Assembly (NCBI RefSeq): GCF_009828745.1
Contig: NZ_WTSX01000002.1
Location: 62,001-126,000, forward strand
DNA length: 64,000 bases
Direction: 5' to 3'
Origin: Erysipelothrix anatis
GTDB lineage: Bacteria > Bacillota_I > Bacilli_A > Erysipelotrichales > Erysipelotrichaceae
Part shown: positions 17,084-27,372 of the stretch, piece after piece
Layout of the letters: each line of letters opens with the position of its first letter
Position numbering within the stretch: the stretch's first letter is position 1
Notes under the pieces: generated by a model
The model's database searches: none
Told to the model about the DNA's origin: nothing
What the model saw: only the letters and a program-made list of their open reading frames with translations
Translations under genes and position numbers: made by a program

Positions 17084-17875
17084 CTATTGCCTCCACATTT
17101 CACTAAATGGTTTGAATTCAATGCTTGAACTCATTTGTTTAGCACTCTGACGGTGCTTCTTAATATCATTTTCATTTTCATTGATTAAGGTTTCGCGGTC
17201 TATCATGTATTGAACGTAGACCATTTTTTTTATGAGATACCAGGATGCGATTGCATCATGAATCCGTTGTGCACGTCCTTTCGGATCATTTTCAAAACTT
17301 AGTTCGAGCGTTTCTTTAATGTTTTGACTCTCAGCATGACTTTGTTCCAACAATTCTTGCGGTGTCGTAAAGTAGCGACGGTCAAGCTCTCGTTGGAGCA
17401 CTGAGCATCGTGCCCTTCCTTCAAACAGCAAGGAATACAAGGCTACGATTCGTTCTGAATCGGATGTATCCATCACTATAACATTATCAACAAACGGCTC
17501 GAGTAATGCATCGCGCTCAGTCAAACTGAAGAAAATACCTTTTGCTTCATAATAATTACGATCGACCAAAATCATTGCAAACTCGCGGCCTTCTATTTCC
17601 GTATAAAGAATAAGTGGTGCTTTAATATACCACTTTGGAATTTTATGAATATCCTTGTAACTTATAATTTTATTGGCAATCACTTCTTTATTAATAAAAA
17701 CACTAAATGCCTCAATCACACGCACTTCAGAATCTATTTCCAAAATGCCCTCCAGCGTATCGCTAAATTGTACAGTGTCCCGGTTCAGATAATCTTCTAC
17801 ATATCCGTTGAAAGCACAGTCTTTAGCACCTACGCGGAAATCTTTTATTTCCTTCAAAGTAGTGTACAGACTCAT
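17084..17875 (-). CDS. Protein of unknown function, operon partner of exoA
   Basis: I do not recognise this 263-residue protein. It is soluble, with no signal peptide or membrane segment, and is rich in acidic and basic residues. The first 150 residues look mixed alpha/beta, and the last 110 are mostly helical and charged. A GGGGGG-type ribosome binding site precedes the ATG. Its stop lies 2 bases before the exoA start, and it is divergent from the AddB-like gene. Sitting between two DNA repair loci hints at a DNA-related role, but nothing in the sequence shows one. Confidence 0.8.
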   Translation of the reverse strand: MSLYTTLKEIKDFRVGAKDCAFNGYVEDYLNRDTVQFSDTLEGILEIDSEVRVIEAFSVFINKEVIANKIISYKDIHKIPKWYIKAPLILYTEIEGREFAMILVDRNYYEAKGIFFSLTERDALLEPFVDNVIVMDTSDSERIVALYSLLFEGRARCSVLQRELDRRYFTTPQELLEQSHAESQNIKETLELSFENDPKGRAQRIHDAIASWYLIKKMVYVQYMIDRETLINENENDIKKHRQSAKQMSSSIEFKPFSEMWRQ

Positions 17876-17984
17876 TTATATATTTCCCCCCATGTACTCT
17901 TATTTTGGCACATTCTCAAAAGAAATGAAAGTGTGTCACACTCGAATGTGATTATGATTTATAATGGTGTGTAAGGAGGCATTT

Positions 17985-20393
17985 ATGAGACAAACCTATA
18001 TTACTGCTTCTCATCTTGTTGATGATTATCGAAAGGCACTTTTAGAAGGTCGCGAATTTGCACTTGGTGTCCAAGTTCGCCCTTTTAACTTTGCATTTAG
18101 CGAAGCTTCTTTGGACCGTAAATCGATTGAAGTTGCTATTTATCATGCCTTAAAAAACCACACATTTACAAAATTAAACGACGTTTTGAATTACCCCAAA
18201 ACGATCCAATCGTTTATGGCTCTTTTGGATGACATGGACGCCTATGGTGTATCCTTGAGTGATTTGCCCAAGGCGACACCATTACAACTTGAAATTGCAC
18301 AGGTGATGTCAATTGTTCGCACTATGATTCCTGAACCAATCGTAGGACCGCAATCATATATTGCATATGACCAAGGCCTCTCGCATGCGCATCGTGCCTT
18401 TTTAGTGCGACATCAGATTCCCCTTACCTCGCGTTTACCAATGGATCCTACTTCCATCCGTTTTCGAGTTGCTTTAAACATTCGTTCTGAAATTGAGAGT
18501 GTCATCCAGGATATTCTCGACAATGACATTAAAGATGCTGTCGTTGCCATTCCAAATTTCAATGCTCATCATGCATTGATTGAGGCAACACTCGCACGCT
18601 ATGGTCTGCACCAAAAATTTTCAGATAAACGCTTTGATCTTGCAAAAGCACAATTTCTTGCAATGGTTACACTTGCTTTAGACAACTCAGTTCAATCGGT
18701 TTTAGCTCTTATTGAAGCGAATCCATTAAAATTACAGTTCATCGATGACCTTGTTTATTACATTCAACATTTTGAATTAACATACGCACAATTGTTTGAA
18801 CCGTTTGATCATGCGCAAGCACATCCTGATTATCCGCAAATCTATCGCCTTCAAGAGCATATTCAATCTGACGTACTTACGTTACAGCAATTTATGCTTG
18901 ATCTTTCAACCAAAGATTATGCTGGCGCCCTAGCCTTTGCCTACGACACTCTTGCCCTTAATTCGCGCATTGATATTCGTCCGATTAAGTCTTTCCTAGA
19001 ATCTCACATGCATCTCTATGACGCATCAACACATTTATTCTTTATCAATCACTTTAAAAATGTTCAGAGCCGTGCATTAACACAAAACATTATTCAATGG
19101 ATTGATATTCGAGAATTGCCGTATCTCGCACCTCAGCATCTTTATGTCCTTGGTTTGAGCGCAAAGCAATTTCCAGCAATCGCTTCTCGAACAGGCATCT
19201 TGGATGAAAGTTATGTTGCCCAAATACACAACTTCCCGAGCCTCGACGTTCGCACACAATATCTTTTAGATCAACAAAACATAATTTTTTCACACAGCAC
19301 GAACCTTACATTGTCTTACCATGCGTCATCGTATGAAGGAAAGGGTATTGAAGTCTCCTATCCAATTGAACGTTTCTGTGCTGATCGTAACATTCAACTT
19401 GAACCGTGGACATTAAAACAAATTAGCGAACGAACACCCGTACTCCGCTCCCTAAGTCCTGACCTCGCACCACAAATTTATTTGAAAGATGGAAAGATTG
19501 TTGGCTCTATTTCGGCATTCCAAATGTATATCAACAACCCTTACCAATTTTTTGTAGAACGTGGATTGGCATTACGAGAACCTGAAAAATTCACCTTTGA
19601 TCCTCGTGTTATTGGTACGATCAATCATCGCATTATGGAAACGATGCATAAACAACTTCCCAATGATGCATGGGATTCAATCGGACGTGTATTCCCGCAA
19701 GATTCTAACAGAATTAAAATGATTCAGCGTCGTAATGAAGCATTAATGACCATGAATATGGATTTTGTGAAGGAATCAATTGCGACATCGTCGTTTGATG
19801 TCGCCGATACTGAAAAGTGGTTTGAGGCTAATTCATTGTTCAAGAACATCCACTTACGCGGTATTATTGACCGTATCGATTTGAATGATAACCATGCTTT
19901 AATTGTTGATTACAAATCTACAGCGCAATCTTTAAGTCAAGGTTCTGTCCAGTCGGGACAGCAACTCCAACTCTTAACGTACGCTATGATTTGCGAAACA
20001 TTATTTAGTAAATCTGTCCTGGGCGTCTTTTACTTTGGACTGCGCAACAGTAATATTGCACTTGCACCACTCTCCTACAATATGTCAAAAGGCGTCATCC
20101 ACAATGAAGAACTTGCGGAAGATCTTTGGAAAAAGCAAAAGAAATATAGTGGTTGGATGTTTGATCTGCCTGAAGACACGTTCGAAACTGATGCCTACTA
20201 TGGAGGACTGCGTCTGGGGAAAGCTGGTATGGGATTATGGCGTAAGCCGTTTGATATGGACAAAATCAGACCACTCCTACACCACGTCTACGATACCATT
20301 CAATTTCATATATTATCGGGTATCTTAGATCCGGAAGCCATCACCATTGAAGTCGACAAAGACCTTAATCTTAGAAAGGATGATGAAGCATGA
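17985..20393 (+). CDS. AddB/RexB-like nuclease subunit
   Basis: Partner of AddA in the helicase-nuclease that processes double-strand breaks for RecA. The evidence is its overlap with addA and a C-terminal PD-(D/E)xK nuclease motif, with D in IIDRIDL and the VDYKST strand near residue 640. At 802 residues it is much shorter than AddB of Bacillus (about 1160). No N-terminal Walker A motif is visible, and the cysteines that bind the iron-sulfur cluster in AddB are not seen around the nuclease domain. The start at 17985 follows TAAGGAGG; a start at 17964 would overlap the -10 box. Confidence 0.8.
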   Translation: MRQTYITASHLVDDYRKALLEGREFALGVQVRPFNFAFSEASLDRKSIEVAIYHALKNHTFTKLNDVLNYPKTIQSFMALLDDMDAYGVSLSDLPKATPLQLEIAQVMSIVRTMIPEPIVGPQSYIAYDQGLSHAHRAFLVRHQIPLTSRLPMDPTSIRFRVALNIRSEIESVIQDILDNDIKDAVVAIPNFNAHHALIEATLARYGLHQKFSDKRFDLAKAQFLAMVTLALDNSVQSVLALIEANPLKLQFIDDLVYYIQHFELTYAQLFEPFDHAQAHPDYPQIYRLQEHIQSDVLTLQQFMLDLSTKDYAGALAFAYDTLALNSRIDIRPIKSFLESHMHLYDASTHLFFINHFKNVQSRALTQNIIQWIDIRELPYLAPQHLYVLGLSAKQFPAIASRTGILDESYVAQIHNFPSLDVRTQYLLDQQNIIFSHSTNLTLSYHASSYEGKGIEVSYPIERFCADRNIQLEPWTLKQISERTPVLRSLSPDLAPQIYLKDGKIVGSISAFQMYINNPYQFFVERGLALREPEKFTFDPRVIGTINHRIMETMHKQLPNDAWDSIGRVFPQDSNRIKMIQRRNEALMTMNMDFVKESIATSSFDVADTEKWFEANSLFKNIHLRGIIDRIDLNDNHALIVDYKSTAQSLSQGSVQSGQQLQLLTYAMICETLFSKSVLGVFYFGLRNSNIALAPLSYNMSKGVIHNEELAEDLWKKQKKYSGWMFDLPEDTFETDAYYGGLRLGKAGMGLWRKPFDMDKIRPLLHHVYDTIQFHILSGILDPEAITIEVDKDLNLRKDDEA

Positions 20394-23300
20394 CAACGTT
20401 TAACCCGCAACAACAGCTTGCCATTGATGCATTGAACCAAAATGTTATTGTTTCTGCTTCTGCCGGAGCTGGAAAGACAACTGTTTTAATTGCGCGATTA
20501 ATGAAACGCATCATCCACGATAACGTTCGTATTGATGAAGTGTGCGCTATGACCTTTACAGAAGCTGCTGCTTCGGAAATGAAAACACGATTACTTGCAG
20601 CTCTTAACCAAGAGTATGAAACGCATGCAACACCATTTATTGCCGAGCAAATCGCTCTCGTTGAGACAGCACAAATATCAACGATTCACTCCTTCTGCCT
20701 GACGATTATTAAAAACTACGGTTATATCATTGGCATGAATCCTGAACGTGCTGAAAACATCTTAGACGATGCATCAGTTACATTGCTTCAAAATCGTGCT
20801 TTAGATGCGACGTTGGATACCTGGTTGCAAACAAATCCTGAAGCAACTGAACGTTTACTGGATATCTTTTCGACGAATCCAATTGATTTTGACGGATTGA
20901 AAGATGCGCTGCAAGCAACCGCATCTTGGTTATTAAGTAAAAAAGATCCGCTTGCAGAAGCAGCACGTACTTTAAACCTCTACCAAACCGATAATTTCGA
21001 TGCATTACCACCTCTATTTAAAGATTATTTTTTCCATCAATATTTACACGCTATTCAAGCAATCAAGGCGAATATTCAGACTTTGGTTTCAATAGCGGAT
21101 GCATCCTATGATGCCAACGACAAGAAACAAGTAAAGTTTTTTGACCAATCAACAATGCTCAACGATGTTTTTGGAAAGTTATTGGATGTTGAAGCTACAG
21201 TTAAAAATCACGATATTCTTTTTTATGACTCCTTCCAAGATCTTTTCAACTTCAAACTCCATGCAGACACTAAAAATGAAGCCTATACCAAAGCCCGCAA
21301 ACAGCTTGGGGATAGTATTCATGAAATTTTAGAATATCACCGTCCGTTAGAAGCACAGTTTGCACTACTCCACGAACAATATGATGATGTCGCCAACTTG
21401 CTGCACATGACACAAGATTTCATGAGCGCCTACAATGACATTAAAATTGCCGAAAACTGTCTCGACTTTAGCGACTTTGAATCCCTCGCTTTAGAAATTC
21501 TTACTGTTAATAACTTTGAAATCGCAACATTAATTCAACCCCGCTATCAAGAGATTATGGTTGACGAGTTTCAGGATACCAATGAGTACCAAGATGAAAT
21601 TATTCGTTTAATCTCTAATGGGACCAATATTTTCCGTGTCGGTGACATTAAACAATCTATTTATCGCTTCCGCGGTGCAAAACCGAATATCATGCAAGAC
21701 TTAATGAAAGATACAACGACTCAGAACTTGTTTTTATCTTTTAATTATCGCTCCAAAAAAGATATCGTAGATTACAACAACTATGTTTTTGATAAGTTGA
21801 TGAACCTTTCTTTAGGGATATCGTATAGTGAACATGACCATGTAAATGTCGGAATTCCACAACAATCAGAAGACTCTCATCCTGTAGAATTTCACATTAT
21901 CGAACGTGGTGATCGTTATTTCGAGGCATCCGTTAACCAACAAAGAGCCGATTATATTGCCCAGGAAATTATTAAGTTTCACAAGCAAGGCTATGCGTTC
22001 AAAGATATGGTCATCTTGGTGCGTTCTCATGCAAGCAAAGCGTATCTAAAAGAAGCTTTCGCTGCTGCGAACATTCCTCATTACATTGATGATCGAAGTG
22101 GTTTCTACAATTCAGAAGTTATTCAAGATATTATCCACATCTTAAACTATGCGCTAAACCGCCATGATTTTTATCTTGTCTATGTTCTAAAATCAGTCTT
22201 TATCGGATATTCAGACGATCAGATTGCTGCGTTAAAGCTATCCGGACATGTTTCCATTAAGGAAGCACTTAAGATCATGGATCCCCAAACACACTTTATA
22301 ATTCATGATGCAATTCGAACTTGGCGCACTAAAGATGTCGTCTCAATCATTCAAGATATTATTGTGATGCGTAACACCTATCAAACACAATTATCATTGC
22401 AAGATAAAACCAATGTTGATTTTTTACTTGAAAAAGCCGTTCAATATCAGGCTTCACGTACCCCAACGCTACTGGGCTTCATCCGCTTTATCCGTGAATT
22501 CAAAGATGATACAAGCAGCGAAGCATCACCACTAAGCAAGGATGCTGATGTCGTCACATCGATGACAATTCATCAATCCAAAGGTCTGCAATTTCCAATT
22601 GTATTCTTGTGGGGACTTGGCAAACACACAGTACGCGACCATACAAGTACGCTAGTCTCTGATGATGCTCTTGGACTCGCTTTAAATCACATACAAATGC
22701 CTTATCGCACACAAGAAAAAAACATGCTTAGAACCATTGTTGAATACAAACAAGACCACGAAGAACTTGAAGAGTCTTTGCGTTTACTTTATGTCGCACT
22801 CACCCGACCACAGAAGCACCTCATTTTAGTGGATGTTACAAAGGAATTTAAACCTGAACCACTTTCCAGTGCGCTTCTACGTGGACATCGCAATAAGACG
22901 GAACTACTCTTCGCAGCAAGTCCTCCATCACGAATTCTTAAAGTTGTCGATGCTGAAGAAATTGGAACTGAAACATTACCAGGTCAAACAACGGTGGTTC
23001 AGAATGAATCCTTTGACACGACATTTGAAATGATTCCCGAGCCTATTCTTATTGCCCAAAATACGCTGCTCGACCCGGATAAATACTCCGAATTTGGAAT
23101 GGCCTATGGAACGATTCTTCACGAATCGATTGAGGCTCTCCCAAATCGCACATGGACTCACGATGACCTCTCGTCTATTGAGGCACGTTTCCATCAACCA
23201 CTGATGACATACAACGCACACCCATTTACCCAACAACTGTATCTTGCACCAATCATCGAAAAAGAAATTCCGTTTATTGACGCCAACAGCGAGGGTATCA

Positions 23301-23509
23301 TCGACTTTTTTGCTCAAGATGACACTGAAATTGTAATTGTAGATTTCAAAAGTGATAATGCGGATGCTGCAACACTTTGGAAGCGTTATGCACCACAAGT
23401 CGATGGATACATCGCGATGATGCGTAGTTACTACCCAAATCATCATGTAAGTGCATATATTTATTCCTTCCACCTTCAAACATACTTAAAAAGAGATTAC
23501 ACTTCGTAG
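20390..23509 (+). CDS. addA: ATP-dependent helicase/nuclease subunit A
   Basis: UvrD-family helicase and nuclease that unwinds DNA from double-strand breaks in complex with the AddB/RexB subunit. Walker A is SASAGAGKTT at residues 22-31. Walker B reads MVDEFQDTN around 395, followed by GDIKQSIYRFRGA. A late motif, LLYVALTRPQ, is near 800. The C-terminal nuclease domain carries IVIVDFKSD near 985. Its 1039 residues are slightly short for AddA (about 1200). It overlaps the upstream gene by an ATGA, so translation is coupled. A terminator covers its stop codon. Confidence 0.93.
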   Translation: MTTFNPQQQLAIDALNQNVIVSASAGAGKTTVLIARLMKRIIHDNVRIDEVCAMTFTEAAASEMKTRLLAALNQEYETHATPFIAEQIALVETAQISTIHSFCLTIIKNYGYIIGMNPERAENILDDASVTLLQNRALDATLDTWLQTNPEATERLLDIFSTNPIDFDGLKDALQATASWLLSKKDPLAEAARTLNLYQTDNFDALPPLFKDYFFHQYLHAIQAIKANIQTLVSIADASYDANDKKQVKFFDQSTMLNDVFGKLLDVEATVKNHDILFYDSFQDLFNFKLHADTKNEAYTKARKQLGDSIHEILEYHRPLEAQFALLHEQYDDVANLLHMTQDFMSAYNDIKIAENCLDFSDFESLALEILTVNNFEIATLIQPRYQEIMVDEFQDTNEYQDEIIRLISNGTNIFRVGDIKQSIYRFRGAKPNIMQDLMKDTTTQNLFLSFNYRSKKDIVDYNNYVFDKLMNLSLGISYSEHDHVNVGIPQQSEDSHPVEFHIIERGDRYFEASVNQQRADYIAQEIIKFHKQGYAFKDMVILVRSHASKAYLKEAFAAANIPHYIDDRSGFYNSEVIQDIIHILNYALNRHDFYLVYVLKSVFIGYSDDQIAALKLSGHVSIKEALKIMDPQTHFIIHDAIRTWRTKDVVSIIQDIIVMRNTYQTQLSLQDKTNVDFLLEKAVQYQASRTPTLLGFIRFIREFKDDTSSEASPLSKDADVVTSMTIHQSKGLQFPIVFLWGLGKHTVRDHTSTLVSDDALGLALNHIQMPYRTQEKNMLRTIVEYKQDHEELEESLRLLYVALTRPQKHLILVDVTKEFKPEPLSSALLRGHRNKTELLFAASPPSRILKVVDAEEIGTETLPGQTTVVQNESFDTTFEMIPEPILIAQNTLLDPDKYSEFGMAYGTILHESIEALPNRTWTHDDLSSIEARFHQPLMTYNAHPFTQQLYLAPIIEKEIPFIDANSEGIIDFFAQDDTEIVIVDFKSDNADAATLWKRYAPQVDGYIAMMRSYYPNHHVSAYIYSFHLQTYLKRDYTS

Positions 23510-23521
23510 TCTCTTTTTTTT
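23489..23521 (+). terminator. Terminator after addA
   Basis: AAAGAGATTAC, loop ACTTC, GTAGTCTCTTT and a long T-run, overlapping the stop codon. One G-T pair in the stem. Confidence 0.85.
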
Positions 23522-23716
23522 CCTACTGAATTCGCACTTTCTAATAAGTTATTACACTTTTAAGATATACATTCATTTTTGAATACCGATATTCTTGAAT
23601 ATTTTTTAGGACACAATGTAAATATCAAAATATCCTTGTTACAGATCAAGTTAGTTAGCGTCAAATTCACAAGGGCTTTTGCATCGTCACAACTATTCTA
23701 GTCAATAACACACATA

Positions 23717-23750
23717 AAAGACCTTGTCTAAATGACAAGGCCTTCTTTTT
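23717..23750. terminator. Terminator shared by the region after addA and the end of the Nudix gene
   Basis: ACCTTGTC and GACAAGG form the stem, with AAAAG to the left and CTTCTTTTT to the right, so it can act in both directions. It overlaps the Nudix stop codon. Confidence 0.7.
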
Positions 23751-24168
23751 GTTTGGACTCACGAATAATTTCTATCATATGCTTGATATTACCTTGACCC
23801 GCAAATTTGGTTTCATCTGCAAAGTCAGTGCCTATTATCGGTATCCAGTGCAATGGGTGTTTTTCCGGAACTAATGCTATCGTTATATCTTGTAAAGTTC
23901 CATAAAATACTTGGAGCTCGATACCATCCTGATGATATTGAGTTGTGAAGAGTGGTTTTAATTCAATATTATTTTTTGAAATTCCTGATTCTTCATAAAG
24001 TTCTCGGTAGGCACCCTCTAAATCTGTTTCCTGTGTTTCCTTTTTACCGCCTAAGAAGTTATACAACCCGAGATAAGGATTCTTCATGCGTAAACACATG
24101 AGGACATCCGTTTCATCGGTATTGAAAACAATCACAACATTAACTTGCTTATACGTTAAATTAGTCAT
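23728..24168 (-). CDS. Nudix hydrolase
   Basis: Hydrolyses a nucleoside diphosphate linked to another group; the substrate is not predictable from sequence. The Nudix box is complete: GGKKET then E, with REL-Y-EE-SG in the exact G-x5-E-x7-RE-U-x-EE-x-G-U spacing. The start at the ATG at 24168 overlaps the end of prs by 8 bases, so it is probably translated by coupling, since no ribosome binding site is visible. A TTG at 24180 is possible but less likely. Length is 146 residues. It is the last gene of the rnmV-to-prs run, a spot held by ctc or pth in Bacillus. Confidence 0.88.
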   Translation of the reverse strand: MTNLTYKQVNVVIVFNTDETDVLMCLRMKNPYLGLYNFLGGKKETQETDLEGAYRELYEESGISKNNIELKPLFTTQYHQDGIELQVFYGTLQDITIALVPEKHPLHWIPIIGTDFADETKFAGQGNIKHMIEIIRESKQKEGLVI

Positions 24169-25126
24169 TAAATAGGTCAAATAAAGTACTTACAGGAGTA
24201 TGATCTTGGATCGCTTCGATTGCTTTCGCAAGCATGTAACCAACAGAGATTTGTTTGATTTTTTCTACATGCTTCGCTTCTTCACGAAGTGGAATTGTAT
24301 TTGTGATGAGTAGTTCTTTAATTTGTGAGTTTGCGATACGCTCAACTGCTGGTCCTGAAAGAATTCCATGAGTACATGCTGCATAGACTTCTTTAGCGCC
24401 TTTTTCGTATAGCATATCGATTCCACCCATGAGTGAACCTGCTGTATCAACCATATCATCGATAACAATAGCAATCTTGCCATTAACATCACCAATAAGA
24501 TTCATTGCTTCTGCAACGTTTGGTTTTGTACGACGTTTATCGATAATCGCAATCGTTGAATTAGGAATTGTATCTGATAATTTACGAGCACGTGTTGCTC
24601 CACCATGATCTGGTGAGACAACAACAATTTCGTCCGTAAAATCTTTAGCACGGTAGTATTGTCCAATCATCGCTACAGCTGTTAAGTCATCTGTAGGGAT
24701 GTCAAAGAACCCTTGAATTTGCGGCGCATGTAAATCAATTGTTACAACGCGGTCTGCACCTGCTGTTGTTAACAGATTAGCCATTAATTTTGAAGATATC
24801 GGTTGACGTGCACGTGCCTTACGGTCTTGACGAGCATATCCGTAATAAGGCATGACGATTGTTATTTCGTCTGCCGATGCACGATGACACGCATCGATTG
24901 CAATTAAGACTTCCATGTAAGTCTCACTTACTGGAGCACATGTTGATTGGATAATGTATACGTGTTTTCCACGTACCGACTCCAACGGTTCAATCAGAAT
25001 TTCTCCGTCCGCAAAATGACGGACATCAATTTTTCCACGATTGATATTTAAATGTCCACAGATTTCATCTGCTAATTCAATATTTGACGATAATGCAAAT
25101 ACTACAGTGTTTTTTTCACTCATCAT
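24161..25126 (-). CDS. prs: Ribose-phosphate pyrophosphokinase
   Basis: Makes PRPP from ribose 5-phosphate and ATP for purine, pyrimidine, histidine and NAD synthesis. Seen are the FADGEI metal-loop region, the catalytic flexible loop YGYARQDRKARARQPIS, and the PRPP-binding loop VIDDMVDTAGS. Length is 321 residues, usual for class I enzymes. Two ATG codons stand in tandem at the start; AGGGAAAG precedes them. It begins 3 bases after the glmU stop codon, so the two are co-translated as in Bacillus. Confidence 0.96.
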   Translation of the reverse strand: MMSEKNTVVFALSSNIELADEICGHLNINRGKIDVRHFADGEILIEPLESVRGKHVYIIQSTCAPVSETYMEVLIAIDACHRASADEITIVMPYYGYARQDRKARARQPISSKLMANLLTTAGADRVVTIDLHAPQIQGFFDIPTDDLTAVAMIGQYYRAKDFTDEIVVVSPDHGGATRARKLSDTIPNSTIAIIDKRRTKPNVAEAMNLIGDVNGKIAIVIDDMVDTAGSLMGGIDMLYEKGAKEVYAACTHGILSGPAVERIANSQIKELLITNTIPLREEAKHVEKIKQISVGYMLAKAIEAIQDHTPVSTLFDLFND

Positions 25127-25129
25127 AAT

Positions 25130-26494
25130 CTACTTTCCCTCTTTGTTTTTGAATCTCTCTCCATAGCCTGGCTTTGTCTCTTGGCGTGTACGAGCGATGG
25201 CCATTGCTCCATCTTCGACATCATCCGAAACAGCACTTGCCGCGGCAACCAATGCGTTTTCCCCAATTGTAACAGGCGCAATTAGCGTAGAATGGCTTCC
25301 AATGAAGCTACCAGAACCAATTTCAGTACGGTATTTATTCTTTCCATCATAGTTGGCAGTTACAACACCACAACCTATATTAACATCTTTTCCAACTTTT
25401 GCATCGCCTAAATACGTTAAATGTGCACTTCTTGATAAATCTTCGAAGATTACATTCTTCATTTCTACAAAATTACCGATGCGAACCTTGTTTCCGATGT
25501 CTGAATGCATACGAATATGGGCATTCGGTCCGATTGTTGTTTGCGCACCAACTGTGCTATCCGTAATTCGAGAACTATCGATGGTAGTATTTTCACCAAT
25601 GGTTGCATTCTCGATCCAACTGTTTGGGTAGATTGTTGCACCCGAGCGAATAATTGATTTACCATAAATATGCGTATTTGGATAAATCGTCGCATCCGGT
25701 TCAATGATAACATCCGGTCCAATATATGTATCGCTTGGACTTATAATTGTGACACCATTATACATATGCTGTGCATTGATGCGTTCTTGTAACCAACGCA
25801 TTGAGGTATTGAGCTGGAATCGATCATTAACACCCATAAATTCTTGATAATCTTCAGCGCGTAATGATTGAATCTTATGGCCATTCGTTTTCATTATTTT
25901 AACGAGTTGCGTTAGATTAATCTCTTCTGTATTGGTATCATCTTTAAATTCTGGTAAATATTTAAAGAGAAGTTCGTTATTAACACAGAAGATTCCCAAA
26001 CTAATTTCCTGAATATTTCGCTCTGAGTCTGTCAGATTTCTAAAATCGACGATGTGATCGATTTGACCTTGGTTATCGCGTATAATACGACGGTAGTTTC
26101 CCGGCTCTTGTACTTGTGCACTCATTATCGTTAAATCATGACCTTCATGAGCATCAAAGAGTTGGGTAAAAGTATCTGGCTGAATTAATGCAGCATCACC
26201 AAAGAGAATTAGGGTTGATCCTGAATCATCTTTGAGTTGTGTCGCTTTCGCAACCGCATCTGCTGTTCCTTTTTGTTCATCTTGAACTGCATAGTCGACA
26301 CTATCGCCTAAGTATGCTTCAATTTCATCTTTTTGATGTCCTGTAACAACGACAATCTTATCAATATCAACTTTTTTAAGATTCTCTACAAGCATTCCAA
26401 TCATCGGTTTGCGTAAAATTTCATGCATTACTTTGTTTTTATTTGACTGCATGCGTGTTCCTTTACCCGCTGCTAGTACAATTGCATTTTTCAT
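25130..26494 (-). CDS. glmU: Bifunctional UDP-N-acetylglucosamine pyrophosphorylase / glucosamine-1-phosphate acetyltransferase
   Basis: Makes UDP-GlcNAc for cell wall synthesis through two domains. The N-terminal uridyltransferase domain (about 1-225) has the AAGKGTRM signature and the QDEQKGTADA loop. The C-terminal left-handed beta-helix acetyltransferase domain (about 250-454) shows hexapeptide repeats and the NFVEMKN and HLTYLGDA segments. Length is 454 residues, standard. It sits between ispE and prs, with a 44-base gap after ispE that could hold an internal promoter. Confidence 0.97.
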   Translation of the reverse strand: MKNAIVLAAGKGTRMQSNKNKVMHEILRKPMIGMLVENLKKVDIDKIVVVTGHQKDEIEAYLGDSVDYAVQDEQKGTADAVAKATQLKDDSGSTLILFGDAALIQPDTFTQLFDAHEGHDLTIMSAQVQEPGNYRRIIRDNQGQIDHIVDFRNLTDSERNIQEISLGIFCVNNELLFKYLPEFKDDTNTEEINLTQLVKIMKTNGHKIQSLRAEDYQEFMGVNDRFQLNTSMRWLQERINAQHMYNGVTIISPSDTYIGPDVIIEPDATIYPNTHIYGKSIIRSGATIYPNSWIENATIGENTTIDSSRITDSTVGAQTTIGPNAHIRMHSDIGNKVRIGNFVEMKNVIFEDLSRSAHLTYLGDAKVGKDVNIGCGVVTANYDGKNKYRTEIGSGSFIGSHSTLIAPVTIGENALVAAASAVSDDVEDGAMAIARTRQETKPGYGERFKNKEGK

Positions 26495-26538
26495 AATTCA
26501 TTGCCCTCCAATTTTATTTTAACATAAGAAAGCGTCTT

Positions 26539-27372
26539 TCACTTCCCAATTCGGCCATATTTCACGAACGGGTAGTCAAAGACGATTTTATTATATAGAG
26601 TCATTGCCTTACTTAAATCTTGCGTTAATCCGTAAATTGTAGTGCCACTACCACTCATGCAGACACCTTCTAAGTCTCCCTCTTTTAGGGTACGTATTAC
26701 TTTCCGAAGGCGGCCATTACGCTTAATGACAGCACGTTGAAAATCATTGTGTGTATGTTCAACAATTTGGTGATAGTTATTCGTCTCTATACCTTCAAGA
26801 ACTTGGTGGAAACCTAAAGGATCTTGAAAGTTATCAAATTTCTTAAGGAATGATTTTGTGCTAACACCAAATCCCGGTTTTACAAGCAAATAGAATAAAT
26901 CCAAATCTAGTTTCACCGGTGTTAAAATTTCGCCACCACCCTCAACAATCATCGGACGGTTAAAAAGGCAGAAAGGCGTATCTTCATCTATTTGTGCTGC
27001 AACATCAATCATTGCTTGGTCACTCATCTGTAACTGGTACATATCATTAATCATATGAATAACAGCTGCGGCATCGGCACTTCCACCACCCAAACCAGAT
27101 TGTGCTGGAATGTTCTTAACGATACGAACTTTAAAGTTATCACTTATTTTGTAGGTGCGTTTAAGAATCATGAGTGTTTTATATACAGTATTTCGTTTGT
27201 CGTTAGGAAGATAGGTTTTATCCGTCTCGATATGCATCGTTTCATGCTTATCCAAATAAACCATATCAAAAAGATCGATTGGCACCGTGATGTTTTGAAA
27301 ATGTAGCACGCCATCCTTTCGATCTTTCGCATGCAAATATAATGTTAGTTTTGCATACGCTTTTTTACGCAT
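26539..27372 (-). CDS. ispE: 4-diphosphocytidyl-2-C-methyl-D-erythritol kinase (GHMP kinase family)
   Basis: By homology a kinase of the MEP isoprenoid pathway. The ATP-binding signature PAQSGLGGGSADAAA lies at about 89-103, the N-terminal AYAKLTLYL carries the catalytic lysine, and DEDTPFCLF holds the conserved aspartate. Its 277 residues are normal. It overlaps the end of rsmA by 8 bases. Because mvaS is present in the same window, the organism seems to use the mevalonate route. IspE may then be a retained orphan, as in some enterococci and lactococci, with another or unknown role. Confidence 0.88.
   Translation of the reverse strand: MRKKAYAKLTLYLHAKDRKDGVLHFQNITVPIDLFDMVYLDKHETMHIETDKTYLPNDKRNTVYKTLMILKRTYKISDNFKVRIVKNIPAQSGLGGGSADAAAVIHMINDMYQLQMSDQAMIDVAAQIDEDTPFCLFNRPMIVEGGGEILTPVKLDLDLFYLLVKPGFGVSTKSFLKKFDNFQDPLGFHQVLEGIETNNYHQIVEHTHNDFQRAVIKRNGRLRKVIRTLKEGDLEGVCMSGSGTTIYGLTQDLSKAMTLYNKIVFDYPFVKYGRIGK

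Noticed and set aside
23510-23727. Possible small gene or RNA between addA and the Nudix gene
   Set aside because: The 218 bases hold only the two flanking terminators, a short ATATTC/GAATAT dyad and AT-rich sequence. No reading frame with a ribosome binding site or promoter-terminator pair was found.
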